Positions 1-11,785 of a stretch of 64,000 nucleotides of DNA are shown here, piece by piece (within the stretch, counting starts at the first letter, position 1; each line of letters opens with the position of its first letter). The DNA is from Vespula vulgaris (lineage: Eukaryota; Arthropoda; Insecta; Hymenoptera; Vespidae): positions 1,969,501 to 2,033,500 of the forward strand of contig NC_066601.1 of the NCBI RefSeq assembly GCF_905475345.1. The letters run 5' to 3'. A model generated the notes under the pieces. That model was not told the DNA's origin, ran no database searches, and saw only the letters and a list, made by a program, of their open reading frames with translations. The position numbers and the translations under genes are program-made.

Positions 1-394
1 TTTATCTCGACTTGAAATTTATTATATTATCATTTAATAATTTTACATAACAGAAGAAAATCTCTATATAAAAATAATTACTTCATTGTATTACGTGCTT
101 CACGTAATTTTAAATATATTTATTTCATGTAATCATTGATGTACGATAAAATGAATAAGAAAAAACATAATTGTCATTGTCGTTTTATCGAATCGGCGTT
201 TTTTTTTTTTCTTTCTGACGAGACGTATGCGACACGTAATGAGTAAACGTTGTAGAGAGTGAAATTGCAGCTTAGATCCGGTGACATAGAATTTGTTTAC
301 CGTTAGATCGTTCCTATCGACTGATGTCACGATCGAGATGAATAGACCTGAACGATTAGCGAGTCAAAATTCGACGAATTGACCCAAATTTGTG

Positions 395-429
<35 letters not shown>

Positions 430-1110
430 TATAGACCCGGTAAAAAATGGACAGAAAAATTTAAGAACCATCGTGACGTGTCGACGTCTAACGGTGTCTA
501 TTTTTGTACGAGCGACCGAATTAGGCACAGGCCACGGTAATAGTACTGTTATTCTCAAATTCGTTAGAAGAGACAACGTAGATTCAATTTTCAAGGTCAA
601 AGTCGAATTGTTCGCTCGTTAATCGGGGTCATATTCAGACGAGCTCGTTCTCCTTTTTTATTATTTCCTTTCTTTTTAATATCCTTTATTTCTTTTTTCC
701 TTTACGGTGTCACGAAGCAAGATCACGTTCTTATTCGTAAAAAATCGTACGTGATAATGAGATTTTTGTTTTTCTTTTTAATTTTCGTTTTTATTTTATT
801 TTATTTTATTGTTTTTTAAGGATTGGACCAGGGGTGGTTTGAAACCGCAAAGATTTATATTATTGTCGCTTGGGTAGTTTCATTCACGGTCGAAGAAATT
901 TCATGAAGAAATTCAATGTTCTAGCGAGAGCTCTCTCGTGGAGAGTTAGTTAGAAAGGCGGCAGGGAGGCTAAGTGGCTCCGAGGAAAGTTAGAAGAAGA
1001 AAATAGCTGAGTGTGAGATAAGACCGATGTCGATGCATTACATTCGCAAACGCGACAAGGAATATTACGATGGGAGCGCGTGAAAGTTGGGCTCGTTTTG
1101 CTAGGAAGCC
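1..1110. other. Gene-less AT-rich stretch
   Basis: No gene is visible. Frames on both strands are short and made of low-complexity residues. A CT tract lies near 395-430 and a poly(T) run near 199-210. From about 840 to 1110 the GC content and complexity rise, which could be an untranslated or regulatory segment, but no motif decides it. Confidence 0.7.
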
Positions 1111-1124
1111 GACGACGATGACGA

Positions 1125-1180
<56 letters not shown>
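1111..1180. repeat. (GAC)n trinucleotide microsatellite
   Basis: About 23 GAC units, with two GAT interruptions near the left end. It is open in all frames, giving poly-Thr, poly-Arg or poly-Val depending on strand and frame, which explains the long apparent reading frames here. No splice sites or conserved flanks suggest that it is coding. Confidence 0.95.
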
Positions 1181-1895
1181 TGTGTCGTTTCGTTTCGCTC
1201 CGTTTCCTTTTGTATTTCCTTGAAATTTTTCATTGCCCCTATTATATATCTTTTTATTTTGATTAACCAATCAATATAAAAAAAAAGAAAAAATAAATAA
1301 ATAAAAAAGAGAGAAGAAAAAATTCAAAGACAAATTTTAATAACTAGTTTCTTCTTCTAATTCTTATACGACGTTAAATTATATTTTGAATTTATTTATT
1401 TATAAATTAATTTATTTATTATTCATATATAATAAAAAGAAAATCATATTTTAGATTCAAATACTCATGAAAATAAAGTTTGTATTCTGATGATTATTGC
1501 AAATATCGATTTTTACGATATTATCTTACGATATTATCACGAATAGGATGTATATGTGGGAAATACGGGAATCGTAAAAAGAACATTACAAATACTCGGA
1601 AGAATTTTATGTTCTTATAAGTTTTGAAGCACATAAATGTTTATGCATACGTATGACATATCGTATTACCCGGAGCAAATGTTAAATATGAGAAGATAAT
1701 ATATTATGTACGTTTTTCGCAGCGAACGTGTTAACTTCTATTAGCATAGTTAAGTAAGGTATACTTTAACTTTCTATTACACAATTTTTTTTCCGCATAT
1801 TAAAAAATTTGTTCATAATCTTGTCTCATTTATTTTTCGTGATTTATTTTTCATATAAGCGTGAAACGTATAAATATTGATGTATAATTTAAAAG
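1181..1895. other. AT-rich intergenic or intronic DNA
   Basis: No gene seen. It contains a perfect 13-bp direct duplication at 1513-1538 (TTACGATATTATC twice) and otherwise simple A/T-rich sequence. Confidence 0.6.
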
Positions 1896-2136
1896 AAAAA
1901 TTATATCGATAGGAATGAAATAAAATTGTTTACTATACATACATCAAACCAAATAACAATAAAACGTTCTAGATAAAAGTATATATGTTGTTGGATAATT
2001 TCAAACAAAAAGTTACAGATACCTTTCATATAAAATTGATTACTATAGCTCTATATATGTGTATAAATCAAATAATTTTTTTTTAAAAAAACGTAGATAA
2101 ATTTCAAGTAACAAACAAACGTACGAATAGCATCGA

Positions 2137-2730
2137 AAACAAAATTATTTATTACATATCAAATAATAGTTATCTCAATAAATTATTACTTAATAATATT
2201 ATTTATATTAGACATATATTAATATAAAAACAACATTTTAGAAAATAATAGATATCAAACGTACAATTTCAAACGCCTAAGATATCAATAGCATTGACAC
2301 TAATCAGATTATCAATCTTACGATTAGATGCCGTTATTCGAATGTAGAACGATATGGATTTCAGGATCATTTTCGTGGTATTAGATAGATAGATAGATAG
2401 ATAGTTCATTCATAGATAGATAGACGAGTACGAATATCTTGTATTGAATTATAATTTCAAATAGAAAGTTACCAATGAATTTCGCATAAAATTATTTATT
2501 ACATATCTATCAAATAATGATTATTTCAAAATATTATTATTCGATACAATTTTTCGTATCGATTAAAATAAAATATCAAAAACTGATAGATATTCAAAGT
2601 ATAATTTGAAACGTGAAGGTATCGATAACGAAGACACTAATCATATTGTCAATCTTACTATTAGATGCCGTTATTCGAATGTAGAACGATATGGATTTTA
2701 GGATCATTCTCGTGGTATTAGATAGATAGT
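2137..2730. repeat. Two diverged tandem copies of a ~345-bp unit
   Basis: The segment ending at 2391 recurs about 340 bp downstream. The best block is 2295-2391 against 2633-2729: 97 bp with about six differences, both ending in a GATA tetranucleotide run. The AT-rich part before it (from 2137 and from 2483) also aligns, with small gaps. Weaker partial copies of the phrase ATTATTTATTACATAT and its flanks appear near 1915 and 2030, so the duplication may have older layers. No coding capacity. Confidence 0.8.
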
Positions 2731-4185
2731 TAGAAAAGTCTCTGACGTACGCGTATCAGTCGTTTGCTGAGAGAAAATCTAACGGTATCTACAAACGAAG
2801 GAGAGGTTTGCATCGTTGCGCTCGTGCGGCTGTATCTATGTATGTATGTTGCACGCATGTATGTATGTATGTCTATGTACGTCGCGTCGACGATATATTA
2901 CGTCCTCTCGTTTCGTAATCCACCAGCAGTCCGTTTCATAACTGCAACGGATAGCGGTACACGATTAGCCGTGTCGTTCAAATGAATCGGGCCGAACTAC
3001 GCGGGAAATTCAAATTTCCCGCGGCACTTTGCTGACCGTAAGATCATAGCAAAAGATTTCTAACAATTTTTTGTTTGTTTAATATCGTCAAATTTTTCAA
3101 AGTTTTTTTCAAAGTACTCTATAAAAGTATTATCTAATCGTACAGCTTGACAATTCCTTTAATGAAATCATATAGTAAATCGTATAGTAAATTATATTTA
3201 AATACTCTGTCATCTTTTCAATTCAATATTTTGTATATTGAAATATTATCAAAGCAATAAATTTATAGAAGATGTAACGATTTCTAAAGAAAAAATTAAA
3301 TTAAATCTTATAAATTCATATAAAATGTTGAATTGCTAAGTTAAGGAAATTTTAATATACTGATATTTATATGAAAAAATAATGTTCTATTTGAACGAGT
3401 TAATATATCAATACGGATATAGAACGATGATATGTGCTTCTTTCAATCGTAAATTTAGTAACATCAATTTCGATTAAAACAAAAAATAAAAGAAAAGAAA
3501 CAGTCAAGAATACAATATTTAATAAAAAAAAAAATAAATAAATAAATTCGATATAAATAAATATAACAAAGTATGAAACTTAGACATGATTGTATATAAA
3601 TTTCAATTGAATTTTAATCCCAACTATGATTCACTTATCAAAATATTTAAAACACCAGTATATAAATTCTTTAAAAATCAATTGATTTGGATGAATTGTT
3701 AAAGAACAATAGTATCAAATCCAATCGATCGATAAATAACAGATAAATTTAAATATAATTAAAAATATGATACTTTCTCTTTTTTAGTTACGATTATACC
3801 AATCATTGAAATCAAAAGTTGCACATTATATATCGTAAATAATATCCATCTAAAATATTAACAAATTCATTGCTCCATTTGTAAAATCATCTTATCGTGA
3901 TTTCTACATTTTGAAATCAAAAGAGAGAACGAAACAGAGAAAGAGATAGATAGATAGATAAATAGATAAAGATCCTTGAACAGTTTGTCAAGAGGTACAA
4001 GTTCAATGTAAGTTTCTCATGACGGTCTTTGAGATATTAGAAGGAGAGAAGGTTATATAGTTGAAACTTGATGATAGTAGAGGGGATGAGAAGGGAAGGG
4101 GTACGTTGACCGCCATAATTTGCCAGAGTCAAGCGCACTTTCACGTTACGTCCGTCCTGTCCTTTCTTTCACTGTCCCCACCCTC
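2731..4185. other. Mixed-complexity stretch without a gene
   Basis: It holds a GTAT/ATGT microsatellite (about 2841-2878), a short GC-rich block around 2880-3045 that includes the palindrome listed separately, about 900 bp of featureless AT-rich DNA, and GATA units at about 3945-3975. Nothing reads as a gene. Confidence 0.6.
3001..3022. promoter_or_regulatory. Perfect inverted repeat of two E2F-type sites
   Basis: GCGGGAAATT is followed by CA and then by its exact reverse complement AATTTCCCGC. The outer eight bases of each arm match the E2F/DP consensus TTTSSCGC (TTTCCCGC). A head-to-head pair arising by chance in AT-rich DNA is unlikely. Binding is inferred from the motif only. Confidence 0.4.
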
Positions 4186-4249
4186 TTTCTCATTTTCATC
4201 CCACCTCTCAACGTCCATTTTTCTTTTTCTCTTTCTCCCTCTTTCTCCC

Positions 4250-4281
<32 letters not shown>

Positions 4282-4321
4282 ACCTCTTTCTGTGTTTCTT
4301 TTTCTCTCTCTCTGATTCTCT
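4186..4321. repeat. CT-rich polypyrimidine tract
   Basis: About 130 bp of near-continuous C and T, with a pure (CT)n core near 4255-4280. It translates as Ser/Leu/Phe runs in every frame, so the overlapping frames are not genes. Confidence 0.9.
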
Positions 4322-5080
4322 AGCTCGTACAAAGAAAGTGTACATGTAACGCTTACATGACGAGGAGGATCGACGTAACACGCACACGTATGCACGTTGA
4401 ACGATTCAGTCCTTTCGAATCGAATCGGTGAGGATATCGTTACATATTCGATCAATCCGCACGGTGTATCGATAAATTTCGTATTCTTTTTTTCATTGTC
4501 AATGTCGACGACGGATATATATATATATATATATGTGTGTGTATGTATGTATGTATTTGTTTATAGTATGTTTGTATAAAAATGAAAATTGTAAAAAAAA
4601 GAGGAAGAAGGAGAATAAGAGAAAGTATTATTTATTTGAAATACTATAGATATCGCAGCAAGATTATATATATATCTCATTTACATTGAGGAAATAATAA
4701 TAGAAATATCGCTTAATAATGCACATGATCTGTATTGTTTAATTAATATACGCGGAAGAGATCTAGATACGGCTTACTATTATTAAATAACAAGAAAATA
4801 ATTAGTAAAAGTATAGTAAAAGTCGGTCGATCTCAAAGATAATAATAATAACCAGTGTTTCTTTCTCAAGATGTTCTTTCGTAAAAAAAATCAGGATGTT
4901 TTACATGTGAATTATTTTATTTTGTATTATTAATTAATTAATTAATTAATTAATTATTTATTAGTATAGGTATATAGATTTATTATTTAAAAAAAATTAT
5001 TATTCTTTTAAAGGAAAAAAAAGACACGAGGAAAAGAAGAAAATTTTTTTTCACATAAAACCAGAAATAACGGAGATATT
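4322..5080. other. AT-rich stretch with short microsatellites
   Basis: It contains (TA)n passing into (TG)n and (TATG)n at 4515-4560, and a TTAA tetranucleotide array at about 4931-4955. No gene seen. Confidence 0.65.
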
Positions 5081-5107
5081 CAGGTGGCCTGCTTTAAATG
5101 CCTCACC
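5081..5107. mobile_element. DNA-transposon terminus remnant
   Basis: The sequence begins CAGGTGGCCTGCTTTAAATG and ends GCCTCACC, so the ends can pair (GGTGGC with GCCTCACC, imperfectly) around a TTTAAA core. Related phrases occur at 29941 and 39812. This resembles the CAGGGTGTC-type ends of insect DNA elements. No element body can be delimited. Confidence 0.35.

Positions 5108-5108
<1 letters not shown>

Positions 5109-5155
<47 letters not shown>
5109..5155. repeat. (TA)n microsatellite
   Basis: A pure dinucleotide run of 47 bp directly after the transposon-end-like sequence. Confidence 0.97.
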
Positions 5156-5159
<4 letters not shown>

Positions 5160-5678
5160 CAAACATATGCATATAAATATCTTTTAATTTACTATTTAAA
5201 TAATTAAAATATGAAGTATATACTAAATTATATTTAGAAACGAAAGATATATCTAATTTCTCTTAATTAACCAAGCAGTTTGATCAAAAGTTTTCTCTCC
5301 CTCTCTCTCTTTCTCTTTCTCTCTCTCATTTCCGTCTTAATTACCATGACCCTCAGTTCCCTTCGTCGAACTTCTATTTACGCGAGATTTGAAGAGAACG
5401 TTAATTACGGAACACCGTTTCAGAGAAATCACGGTGAACAAGTTTAGAAAATCGCTGATCGATCTACACATATATCGATCGTCTTATTATCGTTTCTTCG
5501 TAGTCCAGTTTTTTTTTTTTTTCATATATATTTAGCGTTGAAAGGGTCGCTACTATTTTTGCTTTCTTAATTCTGGCATCTGATGGTCTATATTAGTCTA
5601 TGGTCACTACAGTCTATACGATAATCTATACATAAAAGTGTATTTATCGATTAAGTATTTGCGTAAAAGGTCGGCATG

Positions 5679-5709
<31 letters not shown>

Positions 5710-6823
5710 CTACGTACTTACATATGTATACATATTTGTATATATGTATGTATGTTATTATATATGTATGTAGAAAAAACTTGACGAGAAAATGTATTCG
5801 TTAACAGTTATTAATGACAACGACCTCTCTCTTTATCATCGAGCAATGATCATAACGATAAATCAAGCCCCATACATCTCTAATTATGCGTAAGGAAATG
5901 CAACGCGTATATTTTTCTTATTCGATTTTTATTTTCACTTTGATTACATACGATCCAGTATTAATGAATTTTGGGCGTTAGTTGGTGCGTCGTTAATTTC
6001 GTTTCTTTCTTTTTTCTTTTTTCTTCCTTTTCTTTTTCTTTTTTAAACATTTATTCACAATTTCTTTATACTTCATTAATATTGAGAGAGAGAGAGAGAG
6101 AGATTACGTAGTTAGAAATTAGGTCAGTAGTATATACCGCATTAGCTTTATTTCCTACGATACATATATAAGATATTTCTTAAAAGAAAATTTGCAAAAA
6201 TACAGTCGTTCATTTTTGTAATGCATTTGGATCTATACGACACATAAATCTAAATACATTAGATATAACTTGGAATATTTATCGAAATAATTAAAAACTT
6301 TTCATTATGGAAACTTTGCATTCATAAAATTTCTTCGATAAATTAGTTTTTATTCAGAGCTGAAAAGAAATACAAATTTTTCATTAACTTCTGCAACATA
6401 ATTAGACCTTAATTACCACGAATCTCAGTATACGTCGGATATATTATATTTTCGAATTTTTATCCGAATTTTTCATGAAATATATTACAAACAAAATACA
6501 GTGAATTTAAGAAAAGAAAGGAAAGAAAGAAAAAAGAAAAAAAAAGAGGAAACAAATCTACAATATTTCCATTAATTTTCATAATTCAATTACACCTATC
6601 AGTATCCCAAAGTTTATCAAAATATCATCGATTAACAAGAAATCACTCTTTACACAAAAAAAAATCTCCCAAAAAACTGCACTATTATTCTCTCCAATCT
6701 TCCAAATATTTTTCGAAGCTACTTTTCTTCCGCTTTAAAACGAAGTGTATGAAAAAAAGAAAGAAGAAAGAAAAGAATCAAATCTTTTACAAAAAAAGCT
6801 CTTTCTCTCTTTTCTTTCACGAA
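5156..6823. other. AT-rich gene-less stretch
   Basis: It includes CT-rich sequence at about 5290-5330, an ACTT array (5679-5709), a (GA)n run at 6084-6103 and A-rich sequence at about 6505-6550. No frame has coding character. Confidence 0.65.
5679..5709. repeat. (ACTT)n tetranucleotide microsatellite
   Basis: About eight ACTT units, followed by degenerate TACG and TATG units. Confidence 0.95.
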
Positions 6824-7451
6824 TCATTTCGAATTCAGACTTTGATTTTTGATTTTTGATTTGGAGATGTCGATTCTTTTAAAGACAAAGAACGACGATG
6901 AGAGAGCGGTTGTGACGTAGTCGCTCCCTCGATCTCTTCTGGTCGACATTTTCAGAAACGTAGCGGTCTGCTCCACTTTGGTATTTTTAAACCTCGCGCC
7001 TTCCCTATCCCCTCCACCCCTTTCTGCCATTCCAACTCCTACCATTTCCATCCTTGTACTCTTTGCCTCTCCTTTTTCCAGCCATTGCCTCGCAATGTTT
7101 TCTTTCGGTCTACTTTCCGTGTCGCGAAGCGTTCTCTCATTCTCCTACGAAGTTGCACACGGTGGGGGATCCTCCGGTAAATATTTACAGTTAACATCGT
7201 TACATAATAAACGTATAGACGATCTCCGTGAAGCCGCTTTCACGGGCCAGTGGATCGCGACGGCTCAAGGCTTCCATCGGCCTTCTTTCTCTCTCTTTCT
7301 TTCTCTCTTTCTTTCTCTGCTTCTTCTCTTTTTCTTTCTCTGTCTCTCTGTCCTCATCTTTATGTTTCTTTATTTCTTTCTTTCTTTCTACGATATGACC
7401 GGTAATGGTCGGTTACGTTGTTACAGAATTGAGGCCAGAGCTTTCGAGTAA
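6824..7451. other. GC-raised unique block with a 157-codon open frame, probably not coding
   Basis: GC content rises sharply and the non-repetitive core is about 6890-7285. A plus-strand frame opens at 6978 and runs 157 codons, but its second half is a CT-rich tract (about 7285-7390) translating as Ser/Leu/Phe. The first half is Ser/Pro/Leu-rich, with no domain I recognise. I read the block as a candidate regulatory or 5' untranslated region. Confidence 0.4.
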
Positions 7452-7518
7452 GAAATTTTCATGTAGAAATGTCAAACGTATCGTAAAAATTGATATATGT
7501 GTGTGTTTGTGTATGTGC

Positions 7519-8115
7519 GTAAGATTGTAGGGAGAAATATATAGTAATATAATAGATTATAGGGAGAGATATATAGTAAGTTAGTTCTTTTTAATTCGAA
7601 AGTGATTAATTACTTTTTGATCGGAAAAATAGAAAGAGAGAGAGAGAGAGAGAAATTAATGTGATATATAATTGATTTTAAGAATTATGAAAAATGAAAA
7701 TATACTTTTCTTTTTTTAAGATTGTTATAATACTAACTATATCCATTTATGTATATCTTATAATTATCGTACATTGTATACTTACTATATATCTGTAAGC
7801 TGAAGAGAGAGAGAGAGAGAGAGAGAGAAATGAAGGTGGTTGATCTTAAGTATATCATATAAGCCTGTAAATTATAATAATTTTAGCAACGGTGAGAAAC
7901 GAAAATATACATATATTTTTATTTAACATTGGTTTTTTCTTTTATTATCAAACAAACTATATCGATTTACGTTTACCTTATAATATCCGAATAAAAAGTA
8001 AATTAGGGTAAATTAATTTTTATCGACGATGAGAAAGATGATAATATTCTCTTCTTTTTTTCTAATCGTTCGATAGTGTCTTCATCAAGCAAACCAATAA
8101 TATCCTTACAATCTT
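7519..8115. repeat. Local tandem duplications (34-bp pair and ~180-bp triplicate)
   Basis: A 34-bp phrase (AGATTGTAGGGAGAAATATA and following) is repeated at about 7524 and 7554. Three diverged copies of a roughly 180-200-bp unit then follow, starting near 7625, 7800 and 7995. The first two begin with a (GA)n run, at 7635-7653 and 7803-7829. All three share a TATATC(G/C)ATTTA...CTTATAAT-type segment. No coding potential. Confidence 0.6.
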
Positions 8116-9940
8116 ATAATGATTTTCATTGAATATCGTAAAAACTATTATAAAAACGTTTATAGAAGGATGCACTAATACTGATATTCAAAGATCTATA
8201 AAAAGCAGAAAAAAAAAGTAAAAAAAATTATAATTCGAATATCGATTTATTGTTAAAAAGGATATTACGACGACGTGTGTAATAACGTTTGAATATTTGC
8301 AATTATAAATGTCTGGATATAGGAATCGAAGGTGAACGTGGTTCGTGATACCTATGCGTTTTGAGTTATTTGGCATTGAAGGTAGCTCGCCATGAAAGGA
8401 GTTCAAACTGGGCGGGGAATAATAACGCCAGGTGTGTTTTTACCGCTCTCGAAAGAACGAAAACGTTAGTTCAATGTATGTATGTATGTATATAACTATT
8501 AACGATATCGTTATGAATCGTATTGTGGTGATAGATAGTGGTTATAGCGTGTTTCGAGGGGGGAGTAGTGGGGGATAGAGGAAGGGGGAAAAAGAAAAAA
8601 AAAATTCTAACATTACGTAAGACCTTACGATCGCATAATACGCCTGTAAATCCTGTTATCTACATATATGCAACGTTGTGTAATTTTTATGCGGTGAACC
8701 GTAGAGAGAACATTTGATTTGCCTCCGTCGTATCCTGCATTAGACACGTTTACACACACGAAACGATCCTGTTGTAATCTAACGCATTATGCCGTAATCC
8801 TTATCACGCTCGATTTTCTTCCATTGTCTATGCACGAATTTTAAACGACAAAGAATTCATTTCAAGTCGCTTCCCGTTCCAACGGGTCGACATTTTTCTA
8901 CCTTTTTTATATTTGTTTTGTTTTTTTTTTCGCGTTTTCCTAACGCTCGTTAGAATGTTACAAAGATGTTATCTTAAAGCTGGGATGAATGGGAATTTTT
9001 TGTAGCTTCTCTATCAGTATTCCTTTAGTATACTTTAGATTTCGTTCTTAATTATCTTATTGTAGAATTTGTGTTTTTTTAGTGCCCACGTTAGTCTTTC
9101 CAGATAGTTTTATATTCTGTTTAAATTAATTTTTTGAGATGTTGATACGTTTTTCTAGTATGCTAGTTCTTCAATATTCTAGTCCCTGTGTTATAGAATT
9201 AACGTTTGGTTAGATAAAATTTTCTTAACATTTTCGAAACTATCGAATCTATTAGAATGACTATTAGATTATTAATTTTTCCTTTTCTACCTCATCGTTT
9301 TTATTATCTTATCTTTACTTCATCTTTACTTTACTTTTTTACGTTTACTGTGAAACAAAAATATATAGATTTTTAAAATAATCTAGAGAAGGCAAAAAAA
9401 AACAGAACGGTAAAAATACGGTTAATGAGACTTACGATTCTAACGAGCATCCAAGATCCGACTAATAAGTAATTTCTATTGTACTTAATGCTAAAATGCT
9501 AATCGACATTTAGTTCTTTTTTATTTTCTTTCAATTTCTTCTTCTTTTTCATTTTGTTCCATAGTTTTAGGCTTATTATAGTAATTTGTCGGTAATAATT
9601 AATTTATCTTAAAACTCGATTATTATCAAATGAAAATTGGCTGTAATTAATTTACTATGTTTAATTTTTTTCTTTTCTTTTTTTAATGAAATTAATATTA
9701 AACGAACTTGAAGATCTTCGAATAAACATGAATGCATGAATGATAATTTCAAAATTTAGAATTATCAATTTAATTTGATAATACTTACGTTCGACTATAC
9801 GTGAATATACTTAAATCAACAAAGCCTTATGACAAGATATACAGTTAATTATTATAACAGATTTTGATAAGAGAATTACATATCTATTACGTTCAAATTC
9901 TACAAATATACAAACGTTCAATCTCTCACTCGTCGTCATC
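8116..9940. other. Gene-less stretch with a G-rich tract
   Basis: It contains a (GTAT)n run at about 8477-8492, a purine-rich tract with several G-runs at about 8557-8605, and more complex sequence to about 8900. The rest is AT-rich. A 72-codon minus-strand frame at 8188-8406 resembles nothing known to me and has no splice context. Confidence 0.6.
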
Positions 9941-10098
9941 GTCATTAAATCATCGTCATTATCATTATTATTATTATTATCATCATTGCTATCTAACAAT
10001 AATCGTTATTATCATTATTACTAATACTAGCATTGTCATAAGAAATAGTATTATCGTTATCATTATTATAGAATTATTGTCATTATTATTAATATCAT
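9941..10098. repeat. Imperfect (ATT)n/(ATC)n trinucleotide array
   Basis: About 160 bp of interrupted ATT, ATC and CTA units. It is open in several frames (His/Tyr/Ile-rich, or Asn/Asp-rich on the other strand) purely because of the repeat. Confidence 0.85.
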
Positions 10099-10114
10099 TA
10101 GTGAGTACTCACTA
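10099..10114. repeat. 16-bp perfect palindrome
   Basis: TAGTGAGTACTCACTA, at the right-hand edge of the trinucleotide array. It is fully self-complementary and could be a dimer binding site or a chance palindrome. Confidence 0.6.
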
Positions 10115-10160
10115 GTGTGTGTAATCTTCTAAACATACTGATGATTAATATCTAAATAAT

Positions 10161-10184
10161 CTAATCATTAGAACTAATGATTAG
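10161..10184. promoter_or_regulatory. Inverted repeat of homeodomain-type TAAT sites
   Basis: CTAATCATTAG, a 2-base spacer (AA), then CTAATGATTAG, the exact reverse complement. Each arm carries TAAT and ATTA cores separated by one base, as in sites bound by homeodomain dimers. Binding is inferred from the motif. Confidence 0.35.
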
Positions 10185-10575
10185 TCGTCATAAATTGGTA
10201 ACCTTTAGCTCTTTCGTAGAATCTCTATCTACTTGTTTCAAATTTCGAAATAAGGTCTCTTGGATATTGTGAAATTACAAAATATAATATAAATATTTAA
10301 AGAATTATATACGTTTGCGTATTCATTACGAAAGAAAACTTATACAATTAATTATACATATGTGTGTGTGTACATGAATGTATCTGTTCGGTTCGTAATA
10401 AAAGTTTTCCATCTTTTATTTTTATTACAAATGATTACCATTTTTTAATGCACGTATAAGTGTATGTATGTATGTGTGTGTGTGTGTAAAAAACTGCAAA
10501 GAAAGAGTGAATAATCAAATTAATATCATGTATAAATCATGTATAAAATATGTATAAATCAACTGTTTATATATA

Positions 10576-10629
<54 letters not shown>

Positions 10630-11329
10630 TATATACAATATATATCGAAAGATTAATATCTATAATAAACTTAATAATAAACTTAAAATCATAGTTGAAA
10701 AGAAAAGAAAGATAAAAGCATAAAGATATTGATTTTCGAAACGAAATTAATAAACGCTGCTATTTATTGCATCAATATTTTCATATATAAATACCTGTTC
10801 CATATATTAAACGAAATGATCAGTATTTATAATAAAACATTAATACAAGTAAACATAACTGATGCCAGCCAGGAAACTTAATTATTTACACCGACTGTCA
10901 TGAAACATTCATTCATATCAATATTCTAATCGTTTATTATACAAAATAATCATTAATTATTAAAAATACCGACCAAATAAATACATAAATAAATATAAAA
11001 ATAATTAATAACTATATATCCGTATCAAGAGAAACAGATAGAGAGAGAAATATTAATGATCATAATAAATCTAAAAGCAAAAAGCTAAAAGAAGAAAAAA
11101 GAAAAGAAAAGAACAAAATCAAGAAAAGAAAAGAAAAATAGCAAGGGAAAGAAATTAATACAAAGAAAAAGGAAAGAAATCTATGCCGATTGACATAATT
11201 GGTATAGGATGATTGGATTCGGTTCAGTAAGGTCAGAAAAATAAACTTCGATAAAAAGCAAGAAAGAGAAAGAAGAAGGAAAGAAAGACAGAAAGAGAAA
11301 GAGAGAGAGAGAGAGAAAAGGAATCACAT
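10185..11329. other. AT-rich gene-less stretch
   Basis: It contains (TG)n runs near 10360 and 10470, the long (TA)n array listed next, and a purine-rich segment from about 11080 to 11320 ending in (GA)n. No gene seen. Confidence 0.65.
10579..10623. repeat. (TA)n microsatellite
   Basis: A pure dinucleotide run of about 45 bp. Confidence 0.97.
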
Positions 11330-11613
11330 CATGCCAATCGTCATCGGTAGCACACGGACGTATCGTTTACCGATCTGCCGTCTGCTCAGCCGTCAGTGGC
11401 TTTCCGCATTTCGATTATCCGTTCTTGGCGGAAGTATCTAGCGGAATCCTTATACCAACCGCTGGCATTGCTCTTACGGTGACTAAACCTCTAATCGCTT
11501 CCCGATAGTTTACATAACGTTCTTCGTGTTCAAGGATCTCTCCTCGGCCGTTACGAACGCCCGTCAAACGATACCATTTGTCTCTATACGTGCGAGCTAT
11601 GCAAGACTCATAA

Positions 11614-11614
<1 letters not shown>
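11330..11614. other. GC-raised unique block
   Basis: About 280 bp of non-repetitive, CpG-containing sequence between purine- and pyrimidine-rich arrays. No frame long enough to call. It is a candidate regulatory element or untranslated exon, with no motif that fixes the strand. Confidence 0.4.
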
Positions 11615-11660
<46 letters not shown>

Positions 11661-11746
11661 GTTTCCTATATATATATAGATATATCTGTCTCTATCTGTC
11701 TATCTATCTATCTATCTCTATCATTCTATATCTCTACGTCTATCTC

Positions 11747-11780
<34 letters not shown>
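11615..11780. repeat. Compound (CT)n / (TATC)n microsatellite
   Basis: (CT)n at 11615-11649, TATC/TCTA tetranucleotides at about 11690-11725, and (CT)n again at 11751-11780. The plus-strand frame across it (Ser/Leu/Ile) is an artefact of the repeat. Confidence 0.95.

Positions 11781-11785
<5 letters not shown>

Noticed and set aside
950..1279. 106-, 87- and 69-codon frames across the GAC array
   Set aside because: They consist mainly of poly-Arg, poly-Val or poly-Thr from the trinucleotide repeat, with no splice or domain support.
6978..7451. 157-codon plus-strand open frame
   Set aside because: The second half is a translated CT tract, the first half is Ser/Pro/Leu-rich without a domain, and no initiation or splice evidence exists.
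9941..10098. Possible direct-repeat array of the CRISPR type
   Set aside because: It is an imperfect trinucleotide microsatellite without spacers; the same holds for the other tandem arrays, whose units abut directly.
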